64,000 bases of DNA, taken from Serripes groenlandicus (lineage: Eukaryota > Mollusca > Bivalvia > Cardiida > Cardiidae). A model generated the notes under the pieces. The model ran no database searches and was not told the DNA's origin. It saw nothing but the letters and a program-made list of their open reading frames with translations. The stretch spans positions 124,001 through 188,000 of the forward strand of contig JASEVX010000133.1 in the NCBI GenBank assembly GCA_031761405.1, given 5' to 3'. Of the stretch, positions 22,807-33,839 are shown piece after piece (position 1 is the stretch's first letter; every line of letters begins with the position of its first letter). The position numbers and the translations under genes are program-made.

Positions 22807-23414
22807 CTGGGATATAACCGAAATACTGTTGAAATGGCATAAAACCCCAACCATAAACAGAAACCATATTATTTGTTGTTGAAGGTTGATGTATGAATTT
22901 TGAAATATGTTGACACTAGGAGTATGAAGTTGAACTGAAAAATGTTTTAGAGCACACTGTGCATACCCAGCTTAGAGCAATATTGTCTTCTGATCTTGGT
23001 CTACTCAATTTGTCAGTGTTTTAGACTCTCACTTATAAAATTAATGAAGATTGATGAATTCATACTTTCTCTGTGTCTAGAACTGATAACCTCACAATAT
23101 AGTTGATTTCCACCAATATTAGTCTGAGCATGACATAAGATTTTTTTATTTGAAAAAGATTAGATGCCACATCATAGATTATACTAAGATATATTTTTGT
23201 CTAGATATGTTTGTATAGTCTTCTGCTGAATGTATGTATGTTTGACAGTTTAGTGGGTTATATTTTCACTTAACAACACTGATAGAATCTTAAAAGTAAT
23301 TTGTATGTAATAAGGAAGAAAACCAATAGTTTCTTTACTTCATTGAATACAGCTTTTATTTAGATATGCTTGTAACAAATTATACAAAATCTCTTTTTTG
23401 CAGAAATGCAATAC

Positions 23415-23615
23415 CCCTTTCCCACTTGCAGAGCATTTTGAGGGATTTGCACTTGATGACTTCTGAACACATTGTCACAAAGGGATAACTTGCTCATAGT
23501 GGGCAATATGTTTGCAACAATGTTTTCAACTCTTTTCTTCTATGCTACCTTCATTGACATAGAATTTCCATATTTTTGTCTGAATTTCTGCTGCAGGTTT
23601 GTATGTGGGAAAGGG
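23415..23615. mobile_element. MITE, 201 bp, complete-looking
   Basis: The terminal inverted repeats CCCTTTCCCAC and GTGGGAAAGGG are perfect over 11 bp. Inside are GCAATATGTTTGCAACAATG and TTTTCAACTC, the words shared by the other copies in this window. It has no coding capacity. I could not fix its target duplication. Confidence 0.65.
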
Positions 23616-23775
23616 AGTCATTGAGGATTTCATATTGACCTGTTGCCTTCTTTTCCTACTGAGGTACTTTTTATTTTTGTTTTTTATCCAATGTGAAATA
23701 CATCAGTAAAATTGTTCCTGGTAATATGTACAGCAACTAGTGATTTATTTGCTTAACCTTTTCCCACATACAATG

Positions 23776-23989
23776 ATTGAATGCTATAATTTCTCCTTTT
23801 GTTGCAATTTTTTCAAAGGCTGTCTGCTGCAGAGGCGTCAACATAAGTTGAAATGAATATGTGTATTGTCAACATAATTCATGTGAGTTATGTTGACAAT
23901 ACACATATTCATTTCAACTTATGTTGACGCCTCTGCAGCAGACAGCCTTTGAAAACATTGCAACAAAAGGAGAAATTATAGCATTCAAT
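23776..23989. repeat. near-perfect palindrome, 102-bp arms
   Basis: The left arm 23776-23877 and right arm 23888-23989 are complementary at 101 of 102 positions by eye, around a 10-bp loop (TTCATGTGAG). Each arm is half of the CAATGTTTTCAA MITE (CTGTCTGCTGCAGAGGCGTC and TTTCTCCTTTTGTTGCAA are visible). It is an inverted duplication of a MITE half. Confidence 0.9.
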
Positions 23990-24127
23990 TTATATAGATT
24001 AGAAGATTTTCAAATTTGTAATTTTTCCTAAAAAAAAAATTCTGAAAGGGAGATAATTCAATGTGAAATTTATCGAAAGAACAAAGCCAACAGTGTTTTG
24101 TTTTGTTTAATTCAACAACCCAGTTAA

Positions 24128-24650
24128 GGTAGAACGCGCCTCTAAAAAAATATTCGAATTTCCTCACGAAATTTTGCATCACCATAATACAGCATATGCC
24201 CAATAAGATTCTGTTCTTACTTTTTTCGTATCTAAAACAGTTTTTAAACTACGAGACCTCAAAGTATACCACTGACGTCACTTTTTAGACGTCTCTCAAA
24301 TGTCCCTCGTTAAAACAACAACAGCTGATAGTTTGGTCAATTTTAGGTTGATAGCTGCGAAATTATATCACGATTTGCATCTTAAGAATATCTTCACGTA
24401 CATGTAATCTTTTTCTTTGTGTCGTACGTTTAAAAAGAATAACGCATCTATAACGTCACTTTTCAGGAGCGAAATAACGTCGCGTTTTGCGTAAGAAAAG
24501 GCGCCTTGTTTTCATTTAAAAAAAATCTGTACATTTAATTTTTGATTTTTTTTAATCTATTCATTTATAATTTTATTAAAAATCGTTTGATATCAAGAAA
24601 AATATACCTTACCGACTTTGTTTTTTCACAATATCAGTTTATCTCACCCC
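24128..24650 (+). repeat. left terminal inverted repeat (523 bp)
   Basis: Pairs with 29497-30019 over its full length with scattered mismatches (for example GATTCTGTTC versus GATTATGTTT in complement). It carries a TGACGTCA box, TTTAGACGTCTCTC and GAAAAGGCGCC. Confidence 0.9.
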
Positions 24651-25014
24651 TTTACCTATTCAGTTATGACGTTAAAAAGAGTGTATTTTAGATATACATT
24701 ATGTGTAAGCTGGAACAATGGTCCTTGTTGCAGTTATGTTATTCAGTCGGCAGTAAAATTTAAAAATATATGATCCTCCCTATCCATACTTATAAAATAT
24801 GTGTAACGTGTTATAATGTTTTTACGTGAGAACGTGTTATAACTCGTTTTCCGAAAACTGCGTATATATATATGATTCGAACTGGAGTTACGTGGGCGTA
24901 AATGGATAGCGCAACACATGAAAAGCGTGCTCTGAAGGTTTTAAAGAATAAGATCAGATTATGAGCTATTTTAAATTTGACATTTATTGCGAAAGTTGTA
25001 GAAGCATATGTTTG

Positions 25015-25220
25015 TTTGTTTTATTGGGGTTTTACGCCGTTTTCGACATTATTTCAGTTATATCACGACGACAGTTCAATTATTTATGATCCCTGAGTAA
25101 ACAAACCAGTACTAGGCTAGAAAATGTGCATTGCTTAAGGCACTCCACCATGACCGTTGTGACACGACTGGGGATTGAACCCGGGACGCCCGGTTTTCAA
25201 TGCCCGACGTTAACCACTGT
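25015..25220 (-). mobile_element. tRNA-derived SINE
   Basis: On the minus strand GTGGTTAACGTCGGGCATTG and CGGGTTCAATCCCC are A- and B-box-like. The body runs into GTGATATAACTG-like sequence and ends near GGCGTAAAACCCC, as in the related copies at 40905 and 56840. It lies inside the TTAA element, so it either inserted later or was captured. Confidence 0.6.
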
Positions 25221-26559
25221 AGAAGCATTTGACTGAATTGTGTATACAGAAGAGAAGAAAGAAATGCATACCGATCTTGGTATTTAATAATGATTTGTTG
25301 ATAAACGTACATTGTGTCGTGTCACGTAACCATCTCTCATTTTTTAGGAGGGAGGAAACTAGAACACGTTCGATCATCCATCCGTTCTATTGAACCAGAA
25401 TTGCGAAATAAAAACCACATGACATGACTAAAACTTGTCTTTTAGCTGAAAAGGTGTTCTCACACTTAAGTATTACCATGGTCAGTTCTATCCAATTATA
25501 ACACAATTTGAATGCAATTTTAATAAAAGGTAGAGTATAAATCGACAAATGGAAAATAAAGCGAACAGCTTTTAAACAATATTGTATTTATATACAGACT
25601 GAACGTGACTTGTGTTAAAGAAAAAAAAGAATAACACAACAGAAAGAGTAAGGGTACATTATAGGTCACGGATGGATCTATATATTTCGAATTACAGTAC
25701 AAAAGATCATATCGTGAGTCGGTCGTAAAAAAAACCAAACACATTAATCATTTTAATACCCCACTTTCCTCATACATTTATGTAATGAATCCTATTTGAG
25801 AAACATGATGTTTTCCTTTATAATCGCGAAAAGAGAGAACAGAATAAAATGATAAACGTGGGGGTATTTTCGGATTCCACATTTAATTTGATGTAGATCA
25901 GCATTTTCAGACACATAGAACAGAAGAAGAAGAAGAAAAAAGAGTAACATTTCTCAAGCAATTCAGCATCATATGTTTACGTAGGTAATATGAATTATCA
26001 TATTAAAATGACTATTTACGGGTATGTCAATGTCGACGGAATGACTTCGTTTAAACTGGAAAGCGTGGGAGGAAAATGATTACAACATATTTCTGTTTAC
26101 AAGAATAAACTTTTTTAGTTAAATATGTCATCATGAACAAGATAGGGGATTTTTTAAAATGTGAAAAGGTGTTTCATAAATGTGTACGTGAATTCTCTAA
26201 TAAAAATGCGACCACTGTTTTAAGAAGTTGAAAATCGCTGACATCTTTAGTATATGATGAACATTAGAATCGTTATTTCTTGTTCAAAGCGAACGTCGCC
26301 TTTTTTAATTCAAACTGATAATGAAAGCGTTGAGTTAGGTGTCAATTCAATAAACACTTTGTGGACCCATATATGCACCCGCATTTTTAGGATTGAAATA
26401 ATACTTTTCCAAAATCGTCTCTTTTTTCTGATTTATTCATTTTAGACGTTAATCAATAGACTATACACCCTTTAGAAGTTGAACATGAAATGGGGAAAAA
26501 AAACCTTTAATGATGACATGAGTTTTAACTCGGAGGAATCTTGGAAAACCGTCATCTTG

Positions 26560-26745
26560 GAGGGAAGTTGAGAGGGTTATGAACCTCCGAGAGGGAAGTT
26601 GGGATGGTTTAACACCTTGAACCCTCCGGGATGAAAGTTGGGAGGGAATTTGAACACCGGGAGGAAACGTTTGGGAGGAAAGTTGGGAGGGAAGTTGAGA
26701 CTTGGGAGGGTTTGGACCCCCCCCCCCCCCTTTCCCAACTACTAT
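26560..26745. repeat. G-rich minisatellite with C-run
   Basis: Units near GGGAGGAAAGTTGGGAGG repeat imperfectly, followed by a run of 13 C (26717-26729). Several GGG tracts at short spacing make G-quadruplex formation plausible. The minus-strand open frame through it (Pro/Ser/Gln-rich) is a by-product. Confidence 0.75.
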
Positions 26746-28666
26746 TTGCATCCCTGTAACATGACCCCAACCTGAAATATAATGACATAGATTCGTAAAA
26801 TGATCATTTCTGTGTATTGAGATAATATAGTTCGTAAAAACAATACTAAGGTAAAATGCATCATTATTTAAAGAATGAACATAACGGTTAGGATTTCCTG
26901 ACATTATGTTCAATTCATTGCAAAACTAACATTAAATAAACGAATAAATAGTAGTCATCATTTTCTTACCGGTAAGGCTGTTCGACCGCTTAAACCGAAC
27001 TGCATTCTAGCTGGCAGTAACGGTCTCCAACAAAATCCTTCCCTGGCGTAGATTTATATGAATCATTTCAAGGGAATTTAGGACGAGGCCATCAGTGCAA
27101 AGTGCTCCACCCATTTTATTGTGCAATCTTACCAGATTCTTCAATGTGATGATTGACAACCGACACCTTATTTGAATAGTAGGCATTACTTTGTTTCACG
27201 TCATCGTAATCACCCGATGCCAGCCTACGTATAATTTCTTTTGATCTATGACTCAAATGTGTCGTGGCCTGCGACGTATACATATCAATGACAGAAATAC
27301 CGTATAAGTGTTAGATATTTAATGTACGAACAGCCTTATAATCGAACAAGATTAAGCTGAAACATTTCAAACGTTATATGCGTCAATGCATGGTGAAATA
27401 TTTAAGTTGGCATTTCTTAAAAGTTTGGATTCAGATCAATTTGTACGCCTGTTCCGTCTTTTCAGAATATACACACGTTGACAAAGTGTGAATCCTGATA
27501 AAACTGTCCGGATGCACTGACTGATTTTGATCTGTACGGTTCCCAAAATTCAACGTGTACCGTTTCTCATGCACTCATGCCAGCAATTATGTTATTAGAC
27601 ACATGTACAAATAACTGTTTGTTATGTACATGTACATTAATTAAAAACATATCTTGCATGTAATGTTCCCAATCAGTTCAAGCCGGCTCTATACCAGTTT
27701 TCTTTTAAGCAGTGTCAGTTTACATTGGCGTTTTAAGACGTTGGGAAGGCTGTTGTGTTTCGAACGGTGTTTCGTACAGAAAGTCAACTTCATCTGTTAA
27801 AAAAAGCGTCTTTTCAGTATATCTTATTACACCATTATTTTATAATCAAAAGACAAATTCCTATTTACTTATTCAACGACGGATATAGAATTGATTTTAG
27901 AAATATCCCCACTCCTTTGAAATCCCTAAAAACAGAATAAGTAGAACGTTATTAGTGGGAGCTCTATTGTTTTTTTTGTGAAACACATTTCCGTTAGAAT
28001 AAAACATTTTTGAGCCATCATAGTGAAGGACATTTTACATTATTATGCAAGTGTTCAGTTCAAAATGTCTTCAGCAGACGACTTTAAAAACATTTAGTAA
28101 AACATATGGATATTCTCTATAAATGTAAGTCTCATTATTGAATATAATTGAAAACGCTGTGGCAAAAGTAGAAGATGAGCAATTTATTCTTTTGATGCAA
28201 TGTTTTAATATTCGTTTGCTTCAGAATGCGTCTACAATGGGAAAGGGTTTACTTTACCCTAATTATTTAACACAATTAATGCATTATACGCTTCAATATG
28301 TTACAGATATCGGACATGGCCCATATTCATGGTAGGGGTAATGCAAATGACACATGCCTGTTTTTAAATTTCGTTTGACCGGAATCATAATTATAATAAC
28401 AAAAATAATAATAGTAACAACGTGAATCGTCTACCGCTGGAAATGTAGAAAGGGTAGCCGATCTCATCAAAGTGTTTTCGAGCGCACGTCCTTTCACAAG
28501 ATTCACGGGCCTTTGTCTCTACAATAGGCCCAACTATTCGCTCCGTTCTTTAAAAAGTTATTTGGTGGAAGCCATTCGTCATCTTGTGAATAGGTCAACA
28601 TTTCTGAAAGATGGTAAGAATTTTATTACAGCAGGTGTTGACCTATAACTGAAAATTATGTTAGTC

Positions 28667-29056
28667 TGCACTTTACCGGGCGCAATGTATCGAGTCGATA
28701 CAATTGGGAATTTAATTGAGTAACTTATAGGATGTATTTAGATTTCTTTACAAATCACTTTCCCACGTATAATAAATATGCTCCTTAAAACTTTCAAAAC
28801 ATTTCGAAAAAAAAAAAAACCCATTAAATACTCAAAGAACAAAGAAAAATTATTTAATATTGCGAAACTGTTGTGAGAAATATAGAACATTTTCATAATG
28901 AGCAATTTCACCTTTTGCCACAATATTTTCAAAAGTTATCTGCTGTATGTTGGAAGTGGTTAACAAATAGGAGAGACAGTCATGATTAAATTTGAGAGAA
29001 GGATGTTCGGGAATGTCCTCCCGCGATATATAATTATTAATTCCCGGTAAAGTGCA
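28667..29056. mobile_element. possible small MITE with 14-bp inverted ends
   Basis: TGCACTTTACCGGG (28667-28680) and its complement (29043-29056) bound 390 bp. No target duplication was seen, so this is tentative. Confidence 0.3.
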
Positions 29057-29496
29057 TGTGCAACGAAAGTTATTATTTTTCTCTTATAACGAGTGTTGTG
29101 CTATATGGTTATATGCACATATATCCTTATTTAAAGATGTATGAAGTAAGATAATAAAAAAAGCTTTACCTTGCTGAAGGATGCCTTGATGCTATGTGTA
29201 AAGGACCCCTTCCTTCCTTTCGATCGGTTTCATGTATGTATAGCAGACACAGCGCGGCAATGCCGGCAGCGAAAATGTAACTTAGTTAGTGTTTTCCTTT
29301 ATAAAATCTACGATATTTAAATAATTTTCACAATTTTACAGCTGTTTGCAAAATGTTGGACAAAATGTTATATGTCCACAAAACGTTTTCTTGGTAAATG
29401 ATAGAGTTCTCTATTTGCTTGATGTTTTTCGGTAACTTTTTTTCGAGGCAAACCTATCATTTTAATGCATTTCACGCTCCGTGATGCACTACAGTA

Positions 29497-30019
29497 GGGG
29501 TTAGATAAATTGATATTGTGAAAAAACGAAGTCGGTAAGGTATACTTTTCTTGATATCAAACGATTTTTAATAAAATTATAAATGAATAGATTAAAAAAA
29601 ATCAAAAATTAAATGTACAGATTTTTTTTAAATGAAAAAAGGGCGCCTTTTCTTACGCGAAACGCGACGTCATTTCGCTCCTGAAAAGTGACATTATAGA
29701 CGCGTTATTTTTTTTAAATGTACGACACAAAGAAGAAAATTACATGTACGTGAAGGTATTCTTAAGATGCAAATCGTGATATAATTTCGCAGCTATCAAC
29801 CTAAAATTGACCAAACTATCAGCTATTGTTGTTTTAACGAGGGACATTTGAGAGACGTCTAAATAGTGACGTCAGTGGTATACTTTGAGGTCTCGTAGTT
29901 TAAAAACTGTTTTAGATACGAAAAAAGTAAAAACATAATCTTATTGGGCATATGCTGTATTATGGTGATGCAAAATTTCGTGAGGAAATTCGAATATTTT
30001 TTTAGAGGCGCGTTCTACC
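29497..30019 (-). repeat. right terminal inverted repeat (523 bp)
   Basis: Complement of 24128-24650, with the same ends and a few mismatches. It begins (outer end) GGTAGAACGCGCCTC on the minus strand, directly next to TTAA. Confidence 0.9.
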
Positions 30020-30023
30020 TTAA

Positions 30024-30480
30024 CAAGTTATTGATATGAGAAATATTGAAAAAATATCTCCACTAAAATGCTTTTAATTTTTAATTGATTTTTTGTTGGG
30101 CTATTATTAAAAAAAATCATAAAGGGAGATAATCCAATGTAAAATTCAACTAGTAAGCACTTCAACCATTGTTTTAAGCTTCATTCAAGAACCCTTATAA
30201 CCAGTTATTCATATTACAAATTCATCAAAAAAATACTGCCCTAAGAGATATTTAATTCAAAATGGTATTTTTCCTGGGCTAATTTTATGAAAAAAAATCA
30301 TAAAGGGAGATAATTCAATAGGAAATATCTCTGTAATTAGCACCGCGACCTATATATTTTTTTGTTTCATTCAACAACCCTTATAATAAGGTGTTCATAT
30401 GAAAAGTATTAAAAAAATCTGACCACTATAATTTCTTAAATTCCAACTTTTGTATTGTACCCGTGCTCAATTTTATACAA
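30024..30480 (+). repeat. tandem copies of a dispersed repeat (AAAGGGAGATAATTCAA family)
   Basis: At least two consecutive units of about 180 bp share AAAGGGAGATAATTCAAT, a TTCATTCAACAACCCTTATA block and ATATGAAAAGTATT. A third unit, at 24045-24123 plus 30024 onward, was split by the 5.9-kb TTAA element. A short piece is also found inside the LTR element at about 53440-53485. Confidence 0.7.
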
Positions 30481-31330
30481 AAGTGATCATGGTGGCCATT
30501 TTGAATTATTGTATATGAAGTGTTAAAATAAAAATATTTTAAAAATTGGTAAATATTGATGAAGTTGACACATGATTGATTCCTATAATATGAAATAAAA
30601 ACATGTTGATATATAAATGTATGTGTTTGTGTTCACTGGTATGAAATAGTGTTGTTTCTCTACATTCCGTTATATTTCCTTAAACTGAGATCATATATGG
30701 GTTTTAAAAGAGTGCATAGCAAAAAAAGTAGATCCGCGACCCATTATTTTGAATGTTGTTTTGAGTTAGTCTTTGATTTAGGAAGCTCTGGACAAAATTT
30801 AAGAAAATTCTGTCCATATGAAAAATTCAGAGGATACGCCTTTAAACAAATTATATCATATTTTGAAATTAATACCAAAAAATTATTATCTGACGTCTTA
30901 ATAGATGTTAAACTTCGATTGGTATGTTTTTTTCCCCATTTCCCCCCACAATGTTTCCTTCCACCTTATTAAATATCTGACAGAATATATAATTGCGTGC
31001 ACAGGAGATATTGCTCATTATAAGCTTTTTCAATAATGTTTTCTTCAACTTTCTTTAAACATCTGACAGAAGACTAGCAACAGTTCTAATATTTGTAATA
31101 ATATTTGTAATAATTTTTGACAAAATACATCATTGCGTGAAAAGGAGGAATTGCTAATTATGAGCAATTTCTCTTGTCCCACAATGTTTTCCTTTCGTTT
31201 TTTTCAAACATCTTCACACAGATATGCATAATACATAAAATAACATTGCAACATGAAAGAAATATTAGCACTTTAAATTGAGTTACATATATTATTGTAG
31301 ATTTGTAAATAGTTTAATACGACTCAATTT
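30480..31330. other. AT-rich, MITE fragments only
   Basis: Partial MITE words (GAGCAATTTCTC, CACAATGTTTTCCTT, TTCAATAATGTTTTC) appear near 31010-31060 and 31150-31200. The open frame at 30649-30972 has no recognisable motif and I do not call it a gene. Confidence 0.4.
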
Positions 31331-31333
31331 CAT

Positions 31334-31370
31334 CAGGGACACTATATTACACTGTAATATAGTGTCCCTG
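31334..31370. mobile_element. ultra-short foldback insertion, copy C (37 bp)
   Basis: Two perfect 17-bp arms (CAGGGACACTATATTAC and its complement) surround ACT. It is flanked by the 7-bp direct repeat ATTTCAT (31327-31333 and 31371-31377). The arm differs internally from copies A and B but keeps the CAGGG ends and the 7-bp duplication. Confidence 0.8.
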
Positions 31371-31539
31371 ATTTCATTGAACAATGCATTATGGAATAAA
31401 ACACACACAAATGTATCAAAATTAAAGAAAATCATTACAATATCAAGAAGATACATTACTCTTCTGCTGGTTTGTGTCTTTTTCATACTTGTAGACTTAA
31501 ACATATTGATTTTCATTGTATTTTGGAAAATGTGTTACT

Positions 31540-31612
31540 TTTTATCCTGTTTCTTGTTGTCCGTTGCTTTTTGTCCTATTACATTTTATCCTGTTTCTTT
31601 TTATCCTACAAT
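31540..31612. repeat. degenerate phrase repeat, TTTTATCCTGTTTC
   Basis: TTTTTATCCTG/TTTTTGTCCTA-like phrases recur six times at 10-20 bp spacing. The pattern is similar in style to 15400-15600 and 16185-16250. Confidence 0.6.
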
Positions 31613-31693
31613 CAAAAAAACCTGTAGTACGCTACTAAGTCGTATTAAAAACGCATACAAATTTGAATACAAGAAATCATTTTTGTTTGAATA

Positions 31694-32530
31694 ATGGCAA
31701 TAAAAGCAAATTTGTCTAAAGCCATTGAAGATAAAATTGCCCTGACATTAATAGATTTTACATATTTTTGCTCTTATGTAGAATTGATGTATGTCAGAAG
31801 GGTTGGTTACATGAATTGTTTTATTTGTCTTCAGTTTTACTTTAATCGAGGTAGTCACACATTATTCCCCTACTCAACACCTTGGTGTCTCTACATAACA
31901 AAGGTCAAAGTGGTGACAGTGTAAAACAGAAACTAATGACAGTGTAAAACAGCATGTAATTATAGTGTCAAACAGTAACTAATTAGACTACCAAGTCCTG
32001 TGGATTTTGAAAAGCCAACAAGGTGCCAACCCTGTTTAATCAGTCGATGGGACTTTGACAACTTTCTAATAAATATTTTAGAAATGGACATATTAAACAC
32101 AATCAAGGATCATTCTCATTTTGTTTGCAGAATATATATATTTAGATATCTGAATAAATGGCATTTTTATTTGCATTATTAAATGTTGGCCATTAATAGA
32201 ATGGTTTGAAGTATTTTGCCCGCAATGATACATAGTTAGAGCATACCAATTAAGAGTGATGTTCGTTTTCAATCTTATTCATATCATAGTTTGTACGAAG
32301 TCTTTGATCACGAGATAAATTAATATTTCTTTCACTTTCGATGTAAATTTAATGTGATGAAATCCTAAATTGTGTCAAAGCCCGCTAATATGTGTTACCA
32401 TATGGCAAGTCGCATCATTTCAATATATAAGATTACCCATGTTGTTTATGAATGTTTTCTCTAAACTAATGTAAGAAACTGATTATCATGTCTTATTTAA
32501 TATAAACACAGTGAAAATACATCTAGAATG
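31694..32530. other. AT-rich, no supported gene
   Basis: CAGTGTAAAACAG-like phrases recur three times near 31915-31975. Nothing coding is supported. Confidence 0.4.
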
Positions 32531-32595
32531 GTATCTCATTTCATATTTGTCACATTATATTTTTTTCGTTCTAAAAAAAATATCATAAAAAAAGT

Positions 32596-32880
32596 ACTTC
32601 GGTAACGAAACAGCCGATATATTTTTCGGGTACGAAACAACCAATTTATTTTGGGTACGAAACAGCCAATTTGTTCCCAATGCTTTTTTCGGGTACGAAA
32701 CAGCCGATATATTTTCGGGTACGAAACAACCAATTTATTTTCGGGTACGAAACAGCCAATTGGTTTTCGGGTACAAAACAGGATTAGTTACGAAACAGCC
32801 AAACATTTTCCGGGTACGAAACGGTTCGGTTACTAAACGGCCATTTTTTTTCGGTTACGAAACGGAGAGGTTACGAAACG
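32596..32880. repeat. degenerate tandem repeat, TTCGGGTACGAAACAGCCAA
   Basis: About ten imperfect units of 22-33 bp share CGGGTACGAAACAGCC or close variants and run up to the promoter region at 32.9 kb. Open frames on both strands simply repeat the unit. Confidence 0.85.
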
Positions 32881-33059
32881 TCTGAACTCCCGAGAGCGTC
32901 CGAGACATTGAGCGAGTTCGAGATTCAACTATAGTAACTGTAGTTGAACTACTATAGTTCAACCAATCAAACGCGAACACAGAATGGTTCGACTAGAGTG
33001 ACGTCATACATCAACTGTGGTCCGACTAGCCAAAAGTCGTCTGTTCCTCCAGTTCCAAG
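32880..33059 (+). promoter_or_regulatory. candidate host promoter (CCAAT, CRE, YY1-type start)
   Basis: The stretch is CpG-richer than its surroundings. It contains AACCAATCAAACG (CCAAT box), GAGTGACGTCATAC (CRE) and CCAAGATGGCGGCG (a YY1-type element often placed at transcription and translation starts). Between them lie nested inverted repeats built from TTCAACTATAGT and AGTTGAACTACTATAGTTCA. There is no TATA box. Together they suggest a host housekeeping-type promoter reading to the right. Confidence 0.45.
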
Positions 33060-33073
33060 ATGGCGGCGAAAAG
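33060..33073 (+). CDS. candidate first coding exon of a host gene (partial)
   Basis: ATGGCGGCGAAAAG is followed directly by GTAAAC, a good 5' splice donor. A 14-nt first coding exon in a YY1-type context is common in animal genes. The downstream exons proposed at 33727 and 34480 do not continue this frame far: the join runs into TGA within exon 2. Either the real start is further on, or exon 2 belongs to an alternative transcript. No protein family is recognised. Confidence 0.35.
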
Positions 33074-33726
33074 GTAAACATTTCTAGAGTACGGGAACAT
33101 TTTATTGAAAATTAGCATTTTGAGATAATTTGTGTGACTATTTGAAGTACATTTATGTGATGAATCAACATAGAAATACAGTTTATGCACTTTTTGCTTA
33201 AAAGATCGAATGTATGAATCGAAAATTCGCTGTAATGCGAATCCCTGTCATCTGTCGCATCGAGTCAACTCGGCCTGTCATGTAAATGAAATAATAGGTG
33301 TTTGTGCTTGTTTTCAAATATGTTTTTGTTTATTACAATATCTTCGCATTCATTGTGTCCGATATGAACTCTCAGTGGAATGAATGATGTAATTTAGTAA
33401 ATCATTTACTAAATGTTGCCTCTGGATGCACAACACCCGACACCCATGTCTCGCCCCTCATCTCTGCCTCACATGCATACTCAGATTGGAGAGGGGCGTA
33501 ACAGGAAAACACTTATTAATACTTATTTGTTCATTCAAACAGCACCTCATTTTGAGCAGGGTCATTGGAGGCAGTGCTCTAATTTTCAATCTCATTATAA
33601 ATTAAACTAGCAACATTTAATAGTACTGGTCCTATCCTACAGCTTTTGGGTCAGAAAAGTGATTCTGATGTGTAGCAATTGATAGACAATTAAACACCAA
33701 TGAACATACAAACTATTTTATTTCAG

Positions 33727-33831
33727 TAGATGTACGCCTGCTATGCGTGAAATTCAAGTCCATAGAGATGGTTTTTGTTGACTCTCAAATGTAGCATTGT
33801 TGAGGCTGATATGCTGCTGTCACCCACGATT
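33727..33831 (+). CDS. candidate exon 2
   Basis: It is preceded by ACTATTTTATTTCAG (acceptor) and followed by GTATGTAT (donor). One frame, from ATGCTGCTG near 33809, is open to the donor and splices in frame onto the 34480 exon. The frame from the ATG at 33060 closes at a TGA inside this exon. The function is unknown. Confidence 0.3.
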
Positions 33832-33839
33832 GGTATGTA

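Larger units (their letters stand above)
24651..29496. other. interior of the TTAA element, no transposase found
   Basis: The interior has only short open frames with no recognisable domain. It contains a tRNA-headed SINE (about 25015-25215), a G-rich minisatellite (26560-26740), MITE fragments (28060-28270, 28895-28960) and a small inverted-repeat pair (28667-28680 with 29043-29056). It may be captured genomic DNA. Confidence 0.5.
24124..30023. mobile_element. 5.9-kb DNA element with 523-bp TIRs and TTAA target duplication
   Basis: The element proper is 24128-30019, bounded by TTAA at 24124-24127 and 30020-30023. It starts GGTAGAACGCGCCTC and ends with the complement. The flanks (CAACCCAG on the left, CAAGTTATTGATATGAG on the right) rejoin into the dispersed repeat seen intact at about 30365-30420, which shows the insertion directly. 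TTAA duplication is typical of piggyBac and Kolobok superfamilies. I found no transposase ORF inside, so it appears non-autonomous. The superfamily is inference. Confidence 0.75.

Noticed and set aside
30649..30972. 107-codon plus-strand frame
   Set aside because: No motif, AT-rich composition, within a repeat-laden region and without splice or promoter signals.
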